DNA of 64,000 nt from Pseudomonas sp. LS.1a (GCF_022533585.1 NZ_CP092827.1:373001-437000); one strand, 5' to 3'; positions 1 to 8,709 are shown, counted from the first letter of the stretch. The notes: generated by a model from the sequence alone, not told the origin. A program made the numbers and translations.

Positions 1-267
1 GCGCAGCAGGCTGATGTGCTGATAATCCAGGGTCTGGTCGGCCAGGCGCAATTCCAGTTCCGCCAGCAATTGTTCCTGACGCAGCTTGTGTAACCGTTGG
101 CGCCTGCTCTGGCTGCCTTTGGGGGCTTCGTTCCAGAACAACGCCAGGTCGTTGAAGAAACGTTGGCGTAACCGGGCGGGCGCCAGCCCGGCCACAAGGG
201 TGGGTTGCCCGTGGTGCAGCGCACTGATACTGGCATCCAGGGTTTCGAGGCGTTGCAAAGGGGTCAT
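1..267 (-). CDS. Hypothetical protein, C-terminus beyond window edge
   Basis: An open frame runs from an ATG at 267 to the window edge without a stop, giving at least 89 residues. The start reads MTPLQRLETLDASIS and the rest is rich in Leu, Arg and Gln with a predicted helical character. I do not recognise the family. It resembles the helical openings of large Pseudomonas toxin-domain proteins (for example 'RLRQRFFNDLALFWNE'), but that is only an impression. It lies just downstream of the iron-uptake genes on the same strand, about 65 bases after the small membrane protein, so it may be a separate gene with read-through. The missing C-terminus prevents a better call. Confidence 0.55.
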   Translation of the reverse strand, partial: MTPLQRLETLDASISALHHGQPTLVAGLAPARLRQRFFNDLALFWNEAPKGSQSRRQRLHKLRQEQLLAELELRLADQTLDYQHISLLR

Positions 268-332
268 GGCAGGGCTCCGTGATCAAGGGAGCCAACCATG
301 GCGGCCCGCTGCAACGCAGCGGTGGTAGCGGG

Positions 333-512
333 CTACCGACGCGGCAGCAAGCCTTTGAGGCCCAACCCCGCCGAGACGCCAAGGCCAAGCCAGGCGAGGC
401 CGTCCCACAGGCCGTCGCCTAGCAAGGCGGCGAACAACCCCGTGAAGCTGAGCAGGGCGATCAGTGTGGGCCAGGCGAAAATGTGCCGAGAGGATCGTGA
501 CCGGTGGCTCAT
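333..512 (-). CDS. Small membrane protein coupled to the PepSY gene
   Basis: This is a 59-residue protein starting MSHRSRSSRH. A basic N-terminus is followed by two hydrophobic segments (about residues 12-30 and 33-52) separated by an Asp/Gly turn, ending in basic residues, so it should be a two-span inner-membrane protein. Its ATG overlaps the TGA of the upstream PepSY gene (ATGA at 509-512), which indicates translational coupling. A longer in-frame start at 551 exists but would lie deep inside the PepSY gene, so 512 is preferred. Its function is unknown; the context suggests a role with the PepSY protein in iron or siderophore handling. Confidence 0.7.
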   Translation of the reverse strand: MSHRSRSSRHIFAWPTLIALLSFTGLFAALLGDGLWDGLAWLGLGVSAGLGLKGLLPRR

Positions 513-1621
513 GCCCTTGCCTCCCGGGTTTTGCGCTGTTTGCCCCACCACAGGTAGAGCCCGCTGCCGAGCACGATGATGGTGAGCACGTCGAGCACTG
601 CCCAGAGGATTTGCATCGGTCTACCGCCGTAGTCGCCGAAGTGCAGCGGTTGCGAAAGGCCCATGGCGTCCATGTACCAGGGGCGTTCGCCGACGGCTGT
701 AACCGCCAGGGTGCGGGCATCGATCAGAACCGGTGTGAACAGGTGCGAACTCAGGTGCGTGGCGCCGTTCATGAACACTGCATAGTGGTGCTCGCTGGAG
801 AAGCGCGTGCCGGGGAAGGCGATGAAGTCCGGGCGCATGCCTGGGGCGGCCTGTTCGGCAATCTCCAGCAGGCGTGAGGCTGGTGCGCGCTGGGTGAGCG
901 GTGGCGCGTCGCGGTAAGGCGCGACCATGGCGGCCAGGCTGTCGTTGCGCCAGGCCGCGATGACCAGGTCGGACAGGGCACTGATCACACCGGTTACGCC
1001 TACCGTCAATGCCCAGGCCAGGGTCACCACGCCGATCAGGTTGTGCAGGTCGAGCCAGCGCAGGCGACGGGACTTGTCGTGGCGCACCGTGGCGAAGTCC
1101 AGGCGGCGCATGAACGGCGCATAGAGCACGGTGCCGGAGATGATCGCCACGACGAACAGCACGCCCATGAAGGCCAGCAGCAGCTTGCCGGGCAGGCCGG
1201 CGAACATGTCCACGTGCAGGCGCAGCATCACCATCATGAAGCCGCCATTGGCGGCCGGCATGGCCACCGCCTCGCCGGTACGGGCATCGAGCATGAAGGT
1301 GTGCGACAAGTTGGGGTCGGTGCCGGCGGTGGCGGCGGTGATGGCGACCACGCCGTTGGGTTCGTCCTCGTCATGGCCGAAGTACTGCATGACCTCGCCA
1401 GGGCGGTGCTGTTCGGCTTTGAGTACCAGTTGCTGCAAGTCGAGATGTGGCGTGCCTGCTGGCATTTCACGCAGTTCGGGTGCGTCGCCGAGCAGGTGTT
1501 CGAGTTCGTGGTGGAAGATCAGCGGCAGGCCGGTGACTGCCAGCAACAGCAGGAACAGGGTGCAGACCAGGCTGCTCCAGGTGTGGACCACGGACCAGCG
1601 GCGGATGGTTGGGCTTTTCAT
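509..1621 (-). CDS. PepSY-associated TM helix protein (putative ferric reductase-like)
   Basis: This is a 370-residue inner-membrane protein of the PepSY_TM family. The start at 1621 (MKSPTIRRWSVVHTWSSL) places the first helix at about residues 14-35. Further helices lie near 'LLAFMGVLFVVAIISG', 'LIGVVTLAWALTVGVTGV' and, at the C-terminus, 'LWAVLDVLTIIVLGSGLYLWW', with two periplasmic PepSY-like regions between them. A longer frame reaches 1732 but adds a non-conserved stretch that runs into the receptor's terminator. Members of the family next to TonB receptors are thought to reduce ferric siderophores at the inner membrane. It is 56 bases downstream of the receptor gene on the same strand, separated by a hairpin, so expression may be partly attenuated. 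Confidence 0.85.
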   Translation of the reverse strand: MKSPTIRRWSVVHTWSSLVCTLFLLLLAVTGLPLIFHHELEHLLGDAPELREMPAGTPHLDLQQLVLKAEQHRPGEVMQYFGHDEDEPNGVVAITAATAGTDPNLSHTFMLDARTGEAVAMPAANGGFMMVMLRLHVDMFAGLPGKLLLAFMGVLFVVAIISGTVLYAPFMRRLDFATVRHDKSRRLRWLDLHNLIGVVTLAWALTVGVTGVISALSDLVIAAWRNDSLAAMVAPYRDAPPLTQRAPASRLLEIAEQAAPGMRPDFIAFPGTRFSSEHHYAVFMNGATHLSSHLFTPVLIDARTLAVTAVGERPWYMDAMGLSQPLHFGDYGGRPMQILWAVLDVLTIIVLGSGLYLWWGKQRKTREARA

Positions 1622-1651
1622 CACGGTACCGATTAATGCCTGATGGGCACA

Positions 1652-1671
1652 GGGGCCGCAAAGCGGCCCCC
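1652..1671 (-). terminator. Hairpin between receptor and PepSY gene
   Basis: The sequence GGGGCCG-CAAAG-CGGCCCC lies just after the receptor stop codon (1678). No long T-run follows on the minus strand, so it may only attenuate transcription into the PepSY gene. Confidence 0.5.
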
Positions 1672-1677
1672 GTTCAC

Positions 1678-4083
1678 TCAGAACTTGTAATTGACACTGG
1701 CCACCACGTTGCGCTCGTCGCCGTAGTAGCACCAGTAACCGTCACAGTTGGCCAGGTAGTCCTTGTTGAACAGGTTCTTCGCCTCTACGGCTACCGTCAG
1801 GCCTTTCATGCTGTTGTCCAGGCTACCCAGGTCGTAGTGCACCGAGGCGTCATACACCGTGTACGAGCCCACATGGGCCAGTTCGGTGTTGGCGGTATTG
1901 CCGTAGGTGTCACCCACGTAGCGCACACCGCCGCCAATGCCGAAGCCGTCCAGTGGCCCGCTGTGCCAGGTGTAGTCGGCCCACAGGGTTGCCTGGTTGC
2001 GCGGGATCAGCGCCATGCGATTGCCTTTGTCGTCACCCTTCAGGATCTCGGTGTCGGTATAGGTATACGATGCGATCGCCTTGAGGTTCTCGGTAACCTG
2101 GGTGGAGGCTTCCAGTTCCAGGCCGCGAACCTGCAGTTCGCCCACCTGGCGGGTGATGCTGCCTTCCGTGACGCTGACGTTCTGCTGCTTCAGGTCATAC
2201 ACCGCTGCAGTGAGCAGGGTGTCAGTCCCGACGGGCTGGTATTTCACACCCACTTCATACTGACGGCCTTCGGTCGGTTTGAACGACTCCGTGGAGTTGA
2301 AGTTGGCACCACTGGCCGGCTGGAACGACTCGGTGTACGAAAAGTACGGCGTAATGCCGTTGTCGAACACGTAACTCAGGCCGACGTTGCCGCTGAAGGC
2401 CTTGTCGCGCTGGGTATTGGTGGCGTCGTTGCTGTTATGGAACACAGCGCCGGTGTGAATCCAGTCTTCACGACCACCCAAGGTCAGGCGCCAGTTGTCG
2501 AGCGACATCTGGTCCTGGACGTAGGCGCCTGTCTGGTGGGTTTTCTGCTGGAAGTCCTGCATGGCGAAGTAGGTGACGTTCGACAGGTCGGCGCCATACA
2601 CCGGGCGGTTGACGTTGATCGGTGGCACGCCCATGCCATACAGCCACTGATAGTTGGTATTCGAACGCTGATGGTCCAGGCCCAGCAGCACGGTGTGGCT
2701 GATGTCGCCGGTCTGGAAGTCGGCCTGGAAGTTGTTGTCGACGGCGAACTGGCTGATGTCTTCGTTGACGATACCCGACTCGCGGTTGACGTTGCCATCG
2801 GCGTCGATGCTGTTGACGGTTGCCACCTGCACGGCCTGGAACGACAGGTCGCTCTTGGTGTAGCGCAGGTTCTGGCGGAACTGCCAGGTGTCGTTCAGGC
2901 GGTGCTCGAAGGCATAGCCCAGCGCGTAGTAAGTGCGGTCGTAGAAGTCCCAGTCCGGTTCGCCAAGGTTCTTGTGGTGGGAAATCTTGCCGGTCGGTCC
3001 GTCCAGTTTGGTGCCTTGCAGCGGCAGGAACTGGCCGGTGATACCAGTATCGTCCCGGGTGTACTGGGAGATGAAGGTCAGCTTGGTATCGTCATCGATG
3101 TTCCAGGTCAGGCTAGGTGCGATGTTGTAGCGCTTGTCCGGGATGTGGTCGACGGATGAGTTGCTGTCACGCACCACACCACTTACGCGGTAGAGAAACT
3201 TGCCTTCATCGTCGATCTTGCCGGTGCTGTCGAAGTTGATCTGCTGGTGTTCGTTGCTACCCACCTGGGCTTCGATCTGGTGCGCACTTTCAAATTGCGG
3301 CCGGCGGCTGACCATGTCGAGCAGGCCGCCCGGTGGTGTCTGGCCATACAGCGACGACGCCGGGCCGCGCAGCACGGTAATGCGTTCGAGGTTCCATGGC
3401 TCGACCTTGGGGTTGGCGAACGAGCCCTTGGGCAGCGGCAGGCCGTCAAGGAACTGGGTCGGCTCGAAACCGCGTATACGCAACCAGTCGGCGCGCGAGT
3501 CCGAACCGTAACCGCTGCTTTGCACGCCTGCGGTGTAGCGCAGGGCGTCATTGAGGTTGAGTACCTGGCGATCATCCAGTTGCTGGCGAGTGATGACGGT
3601 CATCGAACGTGGGGTCTCGACGATTGGTGTGTCGGTCTTGGTACCCGCGGCAGTGCGTGTGGCCACGTAGCCGCTGGAGGTACCCCAGGCGCTTTCATAG
3701 CTGGAAGTCGCATTGATAGCAGTCTCCGGTAGCGCCAGTGTCCCTTCTGGCGTGGCCACCAGGCTGTAGCTGCCCACGCTGCTTTGCTGCAACTGCAGGC
3801 CAGTGCCGCGCAGGGCCGCCTGCAGGGCGCCGAGGCCATCGTAATGCCCGCTTACCGGGGCCGAGGTGCGGCCGCTGACCAATGCCGGGTCGATGGCCAG
3901 GGCGATGCCGGCCTGGCTGGCGATCTGGTTGAGGGTGGTGGCCAGCGGGGCGCCGGGCAGGTCGTAGGTGCGTGGAGCGGATTGCTCGGCGGCGAACAGG
4001 GCTGGGCTGGCCAATGGCGCGGCCACGGCGATGGCCAGGGCCATCAGGCTGGGGCGCAGGATACGATCAACAGCACGGGACAT
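1678..4083 (-). CDS. TonB-dependent siderophore receptor with STN signalling domain (FpvA/FecA-like)
   Basis: This is an 801-residue outer-membrane receptor. The start at 4083 gives a signal peptide (MSRAVDRILRPSLMALAIAV, cleavage near SPALFA-AE). The secretin/TonB short N-terminal (STN) domain follows at about residues 38-90 ('YDLPGAPLATTLNQIASQAG'), then the plug near residues 145-250 ('TPRSMTVITRQQLDD', 'IRGFEPTQFLDGL', 'VLRGPASSLYGQ') and a 22-strand barrel ending in the typical C-terminal Phe. An STN domain plus a FecI/FecR pair directly upstream means this receptor should signal siderophore binding to the cell-surface signalling system. The substrate, probably a xenosiderophore such as a ferrichrome- or pyoverdine-type compound, cannot be told from sequence. 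The longer frame to 4260 runs into a repeat and is rejected. Confidence 0.93.
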   Translation of the reverse strand: MSRAVDRILRPSLMALAIAVAAPLASPALFAAEQSAPRTYDLPGAPLATTLNQIASQAGIALAIDPALVSGRTSAPVSGHYDGLGALQAALRGTGLQLQQSSVGSYSLVATPEGTLALPETAINATSSYESAWGTSSGYVATRTAAGTKTDTPIVETPRSMTVITRQQLDDRQVLNLNDALRYTAGVQSSGYGSDSRADWLRIRGFEPTQFLDGLPLPKGSFANPKVEPWNLERITVLRGPASSLYGQTPPGGLLDMVSRRPQFESAHQIEAQVGSNEHQQINFDSTGKIDDEGKFLYRVSGVVRDSNSSVDHIPDKRYNIAPSLTWNIDDDTKLTFISQYTRDDTGITGQFLPLQGTKLDGPTGKISHHKNLGEPDWDFYDRTYYALGYAFEHRLNDTWQFRQNLRYTKSDLSFQAVQVATVNSIDADGNVNRESGIVNEDISQFAVDNNFQADFQTGDISHTVLLGLDHQRSNTNYQWLYGMGVPPINVNRPVYGADLSNVTYFAMQDFQQKTHQTGAYVQDQMSLDNWRLTLGGREDWIHTGAVFHNSNDATNTQRDKAFSGNVGLSYVFDNGITPYFSYTESFQPASGANFNSTESFKPTEGRQYEVGVKYQPVGTDTLLTAAVYDLKQQNVSVTEGSITRQVGELQVRGLELEASTQVTENLKAIASYTYTDTEILKGDDKGNRMALIPRNQATLWADYTWHSGPLDGFGIGGGVRYVGDTYGNTANTELAHVGSYTVYDASVHYDLGSLDNSMKGLTVAVEAKNLFNKDYLANCDGYWCYYGDERNVVASVNYKF

Positions 4084-4197
4084 GCAGCGGCTCCTCGACG
4101 GATAAGTGCGTTCTGCTTCCTTGCCGAGCGAGATTTGAAAAGTGACAGGGTGAATCTGAAAAAAAGTGAGAATTATTTGAAGTTGGTTTTTGCCTGT

Positions 4198-4297
4198 ACC
4201 GGCTCTTTCGCGGGTAAACCCGCTCCCACAGGGATCGCGGAGGCTTTGAGGCTGGTGCAATCCTGTGGGAGCGGGTTTACCCGCGAAGAGGCCGGTG
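4198..4297. repeat. REP-type inverted pair
   Basis: Two copies of the P. putida REP-like palindrome face each other: 'cgcgggtaaacccgctccc' near 4208-4227 and its reverse complement at 4264-4289. They lie between fecR and the receptor gene and could form a large hairpin that lowers read-through. Confidence 0.85.
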
Positions 4298-4302
4298 CAG
4301 GA

Positions 4303-5259
4303 CTACTTGGGACCGACGGTCACCCACCACTGGGTATGTCGCTCGACCTTCACCGGCAGTGCCGGCACCAGCGACGCCAGCGCCAGGTCGGTGTCGGTCA
4401 GCGGGAAGCTGCCGGTGACACGCAAGTCGGCGACCTCGTCGTCTACCCCGAGGTAACCGCTGCGGTACTGGCCAAGCACGGCCAGCAGATCGCCCAGGCG
4501 CACGTTGTCCACCACCAGCATGCCGCGGGTCCAGGCGTCGGCACCGGCGGGGACCGCGCCGATTCGGCCGAGACCATTGGTGTTCATCAGCACCTGCTGG
4601 CCTTCACGCAGCACCTGTTCGTCGCCGCTGTTCAGCGGCATGGCGGCGACCGAGGCTTGCAGCACCTCCAGGCGTGTACCGCCGTCCTCACGGCGCACCA
4701 GGAAGCGCGTGCCCAATGGGCGCAGGCTGCCATCCTCGGTGCGTACCAGCAGCGGGCGCGAGTCCTGGTGGCCGGTTTCGACCGAGATCTCGCCCTGGTG
4801 CAGCACGATCACCCGTTGCTCGCCTGCGTAGTCGATATCCACGGCAGTGTGGCTGTTCAGGCTCAGCAAGGTGCCGTCTTCCAGGCGCAGGGTACGCAGT
4901 TCGCCGGTGGCGGTGCGCTGGTCGGCCAACCAGTAACTGGGTGCCAGCGATGGTGCGCCGACCCAGGCCAGCAGCGAGCCCAGTAGAAACATGCCGGCCA
5001 GCCCGCCGCCGACCTTGCCGATACGTCGGCGCAGGCCGGCGCGCGATTGCAGCAGGGCCTGGCGTGCGGGGCCTGCAGCGGCGCTGACGCGCTGGTCCAT
5101 GGCGCCGAGTTGGCGCCATGCGCGGGCGTGCTCCTCGCTGGCTGCATGCCAGCGCATGAATTCGCTGCGCTCATCAGGTGTACCGCTGCCACTGTCGAGG
5201 CTGAGTTTCCAGGCAATGGCGGCTTCCAGTACCCGGGACGAAACCGGTGCACTGCTCAC
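4303..5259 (-). CDS. fecR: FecR-family anti-sigma regulator
   Basis: This is a 318-residue inner-membrane anti-sigma factor. I chose the GTG at 5259, which overlaps the TGA of the sigma gene (GTGA) and has a GGGGAG ribosome site 8-9 bases upstream; the ATG at 5289 would lie inside the sigma gene. The N-terminal DUF4880 region (about residues 5-50, 'MRWHAASEEHARAWRQLGAMD') binds the sigma factor. One transmembrane helix spans about residues 82-100 ('GGLAGMFLLGSLLAWVG'), followed by the periplasmic FecR domain with 'RTLRLEDGTLLSLNSHT'. The C-terminal part should contact the STN domain of the receptor encoded downstream. It is coupled to fecI and forms the usual fecI-fecR-receptor order. Confidence 0.92.
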   Translation of the reverse strand: MSSAPVSSRVLEAAIAWKLSLDSGSGTPDERSEFMRWHAASEEHARAWRQLGAMDQRVSAAAGPARQALLQSRAGLRRRIGKVGGGLAGMFLLGSLLAWVGAPSLAPSYWLADQRTATGELRTLRLEDGTLLSLNSHTAVDIDYAGEQRVIVLHQGEISVETGHQDSRPLLVRTEDGSLRPLGTRFLVRREDGGTRLEVLQASVAAMPLNSGDEQVLREGQQVLMNTNGLGRIGAVPAGADAWTRGMLVVDNVRLGDLLAVLGQYRSGYLGVDDEVADLRVTGSFPLTDTDLALASLVPALPVKVERHTQWWVTVGPK

Positions 5260-5774
5260 GTCGGCTCCCCGTACAGGGCCACGTAGCACTGGCGCATGCC
5301 CTGGGCGATGTACTGGCGCACCCGCGACACCGAAACCCCCAGGCGCTCGGCGATTTCGGCATGGCCCATGCCGTCCAGGCGATTGTGCAGGAATGCTGCG
5401 CGGGCCTTGCTCGACAGCTTGCCGAGCAGGCGGTCGATGGCCTTGAGGTCTTCGAGGATCAGGTGCTGCACTTCTGGGGACGGTTGTTCGGCTTCCGGCA
5501 TCAGTGCCAGTTCGGCCAGGTAGGCCTGTTCCAGCGCGGCGCGGCGGAAGTGGTCGAACATCAGGCCCTTGGCCACTGCGGCCAGGAAAGCACGGGGCTC
5601 GCGGGGCCTGACCAGTTGCTCACGGCCGAGCAGGCGCACGAAAGTGTCCTGGCTCAGGTCTTCGGCACGTTGGCGGCAGGCCATGCTGCGTTGCAGCCAG
5701 GCAAGCAGCCAGCCGCGGTGGTCGCGGTACAGCGCACCGACCAGATCGGCGTGTGGGCTCTGTGCAGAAGACAA
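5256..5774 (-). CDS. fecI: FecI-family ECF sigma factor
   Basis: This 172-residue ECF sigma factor has sigma region 2 at about residues 12-80 ('YRDHRGWLLAWLQRSM', 'AEDLSQDTFVRLL') and region 4 at about 110-160 ('LSSKARAAFLHNRLDGMGHAEIAERLGVSVSRVRQYIAQ'), which is the helix-turn-helix that reads the -35 element. It lacks other domains, as usual. It is the first gene of the iron module, preceded by a likely Fur box, so expression should rise in iron starvation. Activity is then gated by FecR and by ligand binding to the receptor, which is probably its main target gene. Confidence 0.93.
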   Translation of the reverse strand: MSSAQSPHADLVGALYRDHRGWLLAWLQRSMACRQRAEDLSQDTFVRLLGREQLVRPREPRAFLAAVAKGLMFDHFRRAALEQAYLAELALMPEAEQPSPEVQHLILEDLKAIDRLLGKLSSKARAAFLHNRLDGMGHAEIAERLGVSVSRVRQYIAQGMRQCYVALYGEPT

Positions 5775-5802
5775 GCAGCGTTCCCCCGGAACGTAGGTAT
5801 TA

Positions 5803-5821
5803 ACTAACGATAATTATTCGC
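5803..5821 (-). promoter_or_regulatory. Probable Fur box upstream of fecI
   Basis: The stretch ACTAAC-GATAAT-T-ATTCGC matches the 19-bp Fur consensus (GATAAT GATAAT C ATTATC) at about 13 of 18 informative positions, with one perfect hexamer. It sits 29-47 bases before the sigma gene start, where a Fur repressor would block the promoter. Confidence 0.6.
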
Positions 5822-5908
5822 GATTGTTGCAGAGGGGAGGGGGTGGGTGCAATGGACGCTTATCGGATGGCTAGCATCCAAGGTCATGCAGATGTGTTGC
5901 CTGTGTTG

Positions 5909-5996
5909 GCCTCTTCGCGGGTAAACCCGCTCCCACAGTATTTCCAGGGTTTCAAAGGTAGTGCAGTCCTTGTGGGAGCGGGTTTACCCGCGAAGA
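5909..5996. repeat. REP-type inverted pair
   Basis: The palindromic repeat at 5909-5938 and its inverted copy at 5971-5996 lie between the fecI promoter region and the 3' end of the exonuclease gene, where they can act as a terminator for neither or both strands. Confidence 0.85.
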
Positions 5997-6018
5997 CGCC
6001 AGCAAGGGCAGCGCAAAG

Positions 6019-6729
6019 CTACAGGCCGTGATTGTGCACCTTGCGCCTGCGCCACCCGCGCAAGCGCTGCTCCAGCTGCAACGGGCTGTCTAGCTGTTGG
6101 CGCCGGGCCTGGCTGAACAGGATCAGCGCCAGCTCGGCGGTCACCAGGGCATCGGCGCTGGCATGATGGCGCTCCTCCACCTGCAGGCCAAACCGCGTCA
6201 CCCAGTCATCCAGCCCGGCCTCGCGCAGCACGGTGTCGGGGTTGAGCATCGGCGCCAGCTCGGCAACATCGAGGAAGGGCGACTGCAAGCGATAGCCCAG
6301 GCTTTCCTTCAGCGCCCTGGCCAGCATGCGCTGGTCGAACGGTGCATGGAATGCCAGCACCGGGCTATTGCCAATGAAATCGAGCAAATCGAGCAAGGCC
6401 TCGGCCGGGTCGCATCCGGCAGCCAGGGCACTCGGGCCCAGGCCGTGGATCAGCACGCTGGCGTTGGTCTTCTGCAAAGGTCGGTGCAGGGTGCGTTCGA
6501 ACTGTTGGGCAAAATCGATGGCGCCATCTTCGATGGCCACGGCGCCAACCGACAGCACCTGGTCACGGTTGGGGTTCAGGCCGCTGGTCTCCAGGTCGAG
6601 CACCACCCAGCGCTGCTCGCGCAGGGTACACACCCCCAGTGGCGCGGCCTTGGGCAGCCGGGCCAGGCGCTGGCGTGTGGCATGGTCCAGTTCGGGTGCA
6701 CTGGGGCGCAGCCAGGCAAACAGGCTCAT
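6019..6729 (-). CDS. DnaQ/PolC-like 3'-5' exonuclease domain protein
   Basis: This 236-residue protein carries a DEDDh exonuclease fold: Exo I 'VVLDLETSGLNPNRDQVLSVGAVAI' (about residues 41-65, D and E ligands), Exo II around 'PVLAFHAPFDQRML', and Exo III 'HHASADALVTAELAL' with the His and Asp. It is not a full polymerase epsilon subunit; the N-terminal 35 residues lack a clamp or polymerase motif that I can see. Its ATG overlaps the stop of the upstream cNMP/CBS/DUF294 gene (ATGA), so the two are coupled. The same pair is found in other pseudomonads, in some cases near acetate-uptake genes, which points to a signalling or nucleotide-processing role rather than bulk DNA replication. Confidence 0.88.
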   Translation of the reverse strand: MSLFAWLRPSAPELDHATRQRLARLPKAAPLGVCTLREQRWVVLDLETSGLNPNRDQVLSVGAVAIEDGAIDFAQQFERTLHRPLQKTNASVLIHGLGPSALAAGCDPAEALLDLLDFIGNSPVLAFHAPFDQRMLARALKESLGYRLQSPFLDVAELAPMLNPDTVLREAGLDDWVTRFGLQVEERHHASADALVTAELALILFSQARRQQLDSPLQLEQRLRGWRRRKVHNHGL

Positions 6730-8663
6730 AGCTGGTACCGCAAGGCCAGGCTGCTTTGCAGGCGCTGGGCCTGGCGCAGGGACTCGCGCAGGATGCGCCG
6801 GTCCAGGTGGTTGAGGCTGTCCGGGTCCAGGCGGTTGGAATAGGGCAGGTTGTCGCGGGTCTGGCGTTGGTGCTGCTGCATGCGGGTTTGCTGGATAAAG
6901 TGGTAGGCCTCTTCGTACGCTGCGCCGTCCAGTGCCTCGATCACGCCCTTGGCCACCAGCTGGCGCAGGCGTTCCAGGGTATTGCAGGCACCGATGCCGT
7001 TGGCCAGGGCCAGCAGCCGGGCGCCATCGACGAAGGGCGTCAGGCCCTGGACCTTGAGGTCGAGGGTGGCGGCCTTGTCGTTGCCCTGACGGGTCAGCAC
7101 GAACTCGCGCAGGCGGCCCACCGGCGGGCGTTGGCGCAAGGCGTTGTCAGCCATCATGCGCTGGAAGATGCGGTTATCGGCCACCTGGTCCAGCAGGCCC
7201 TGGCGCAGTTGCTCGCAGCCTTGCTCGTCGCCCCACACCACGCGCAGGTCGAAATAGATGCTCGAGCCCAGCAGGTTCTCCGGGCTGGCTTCGCGGACAA
7301 AACCGGCAAAACGCCGCGCCCATTCACTGCGCGACAGGCACAGCTCGGGGTTGCCGGCCATGACGTTGCCCTTGCACAGGGTGAAGCCGCACTGGGCCAG
7401 GCACTGGTTGATGTATTGCGCCAGCGGCAGCAGGCGGACGCGGATGGCGTCGGCTTCGGCGCTGTCGGCGGCTTCGAAGAGGATGCCGTTGTCCTGGTCA
7501 GTGTGCAGGGTTTGTTCACGTCGACCTTCGCTGCCAAAGCACAACCAGCTGAACGGTACGCCCGGGTCACCGCGTTCGGCCAACGCCAGCTCGATCACCC
7601 GGCACACGGTGTGGTCGTTGAGCAGGGTGATGATCTGGGTGATCTGTGTGGACGAGGCGCCGTGGGCGAGCATGCGTTCGACCAGCTGGCTGATTTCGCC
7701 GCGCAGCGATACCAGGGTGTCCAGGCGTGGCGCATGGCGGATGGTACGCGCCAGGTGCACCAGGTCTACCCGTTGCAGGGAGAACAGGTCGCGCTCCGAA
7801 ACCACGCCGCACAGGCGCCTGTTTTCAACCAGGCACACGTGGGCGATATGCCGTTCGGTCATGGCCATGGCTGCGTCGAAGGCGCTGGCCTGGGGGCTGA
7901 GGTAGAACGGCTGGGCCGTCATGTGCCGCGCGATGGGTGCACCCAGGTCGGCATCGGCCGCAGCCACCACCTGGCGCAGGTCGCGCAGGGTGAAGATACC
8001 GGTGGGGTAGCGCTGCGGGTCGACCACCACGATGCTGCCGACCTGCTGCTCATGCATCAGCCGCACGGCATCGCGCAGGGGCGTGTCGGCGCTGCACACC
8101 ACCGGGTGGCGCATGGCCAGTTCCCCCAATGGCGTGTTCAACGAATACTGGGTGCCGAGGGTTTCCACCGCACGCTGGCGTACCTGCTGGTTGACCTGGT
8201 CGAGCAGGCTGCTGACCCCGCGCAGGGCAAAATCCCGAAACACTTCGGACATCGAGAACACGCGGATGAACGCAGGCTTGTTCAGCTGCAGGCAGAAGGT
8301 GTCCTCACCGGCCAGGTGCTCGGTGCGGGTCGCCCGCTCGCCGAGCAGGGCAGCCAGCGGGAAGCATTCGCCGCTGGTAATTTCGAAAGTGGTCTCCACA
8401 CCAGGCTTGACCAGGTGCTGGCGCTCGCCTACCACGCGGCCCTGCTTGACGATGTAGAAGTGCTCGACCGGCCCGTCGGCAGGTTTGACGATGCTCTCGC
8501 CGCTGGCATAGAAGCGCAGCTGGCACTGTTCGACCAGGTAGGCCAGGTGGCTGTGTTCCATCTGGTTGAACGGCGGAAATCGCTGCAGGAACTGCAGGGT
8601 GCCCTGGATGTTCTGCAGCACTGCTGTCCTGCCCGCCTGGCTGTAGGCGTCCTTTTTGCTCAT
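6726..8663 (-). CDS. cNMP-binding / CBS / DUF294 putative nucleotidyltransferase
   Basis: This is a 645-residue cytoplasmic signalling protein. The order of domains is a cyclic-nucleotide-binding-like domain (about 20-140, 'FYIVKQGRVVGE', 'TSGECFPLAALLGE'), two CBS motifs (about 170-290, 'VGSIVVVDPQRYPTGIFTLRDL' and 'HVCLVENRRLCGVVSERDLF'), a DUF294 nucleotidyltransferase-like domain (about 340-470, 'GSEGRREQTLHTDQDNGI', a GS-x-GR-x-EQ and DQDN pattern as in GlnD) and its C-terminal partner domain to residue 630. The family resembles GlnD uridylyltransferases, but the substrate is unknown. It forms a two-gene operon with the exonuclease and faces a stand-alone receiver gene. Confidence 0.9.
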   Translation of the reverse strand: MSKKDAYSQAGRTAVLQNIQGTLQFLQRFPPFNQMEHSHLAYLVEQCQLRFYASGESIVKPADGPVEHFYIVKQGRVVGERQHLVKPGVETTFEITSGECFPLAALLGERATRTEHLAGEDTFCLQLNKPAFIRVFSMSEVFRDFALRGVSSLLDQVNQQVRQRAVETLGTQYSLNTPLGELAMRHPVVCSADTPLRDAVRLMHEQQVGSIVVVDPQRYPTGIFTLRDLRQVVAAADADLGAPIARHMTAQPFYLSPQASAFDAAMAMTERHIAHVCLVENRRLCGVVSERDLFSLQRVDLVHLARTIRHAPRLDTLVSLRGEISQLVERMLAHGASSTQITQIITLLNDHTVCRVIELALAERGDPGVPFSWLCFGSEGRREQTLHTDQDNGILFEAADSAEADAIRVRLLPLAQYINQCLAQCGFTLCKGNVMAGNPELCLSRSEWARRFAGFVREASPENLLGSSIYFDLRVVWGDEQGCEQLRQGLLDQVADNRIFQRMMADNALRQRPPVGRLREFVLTRQGNDKAATLDLKVQGLTPFVDGARLLALANGIGACNTLERLRQLVAKGVIEALDGAAYEEAYHFIQQTRMQQHQRQTRDNLPYSNRLDPDSLNHLDRRILRESLRQAQRLQSSLALRYQL

Positions 8664-8689
8664 GAAACTGACCGTATCGCTGTGCCGAA

Positions 8690-8709
8690 CTATATATATC
8701 TATATATAG
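8690..8709. promoter_or_regulatory. AT-rich tandem palindrome in divergent promoter region
   Basis: The sequence CTATATATAT-CTATATATAG stands out in a GC-rich genome. Each half is close to self-complementary. It lies 27-46 bases upstream of the DUF294 start, in the region shared with the divergent receiver gene, and could hold a -10 element or an operator. Confidence 0.4.

Noticed and set aside
1609..3159. A 516-codon open frame on the plus strand
   Set aside because: Antisense to the TonB receptor; no domain seen.
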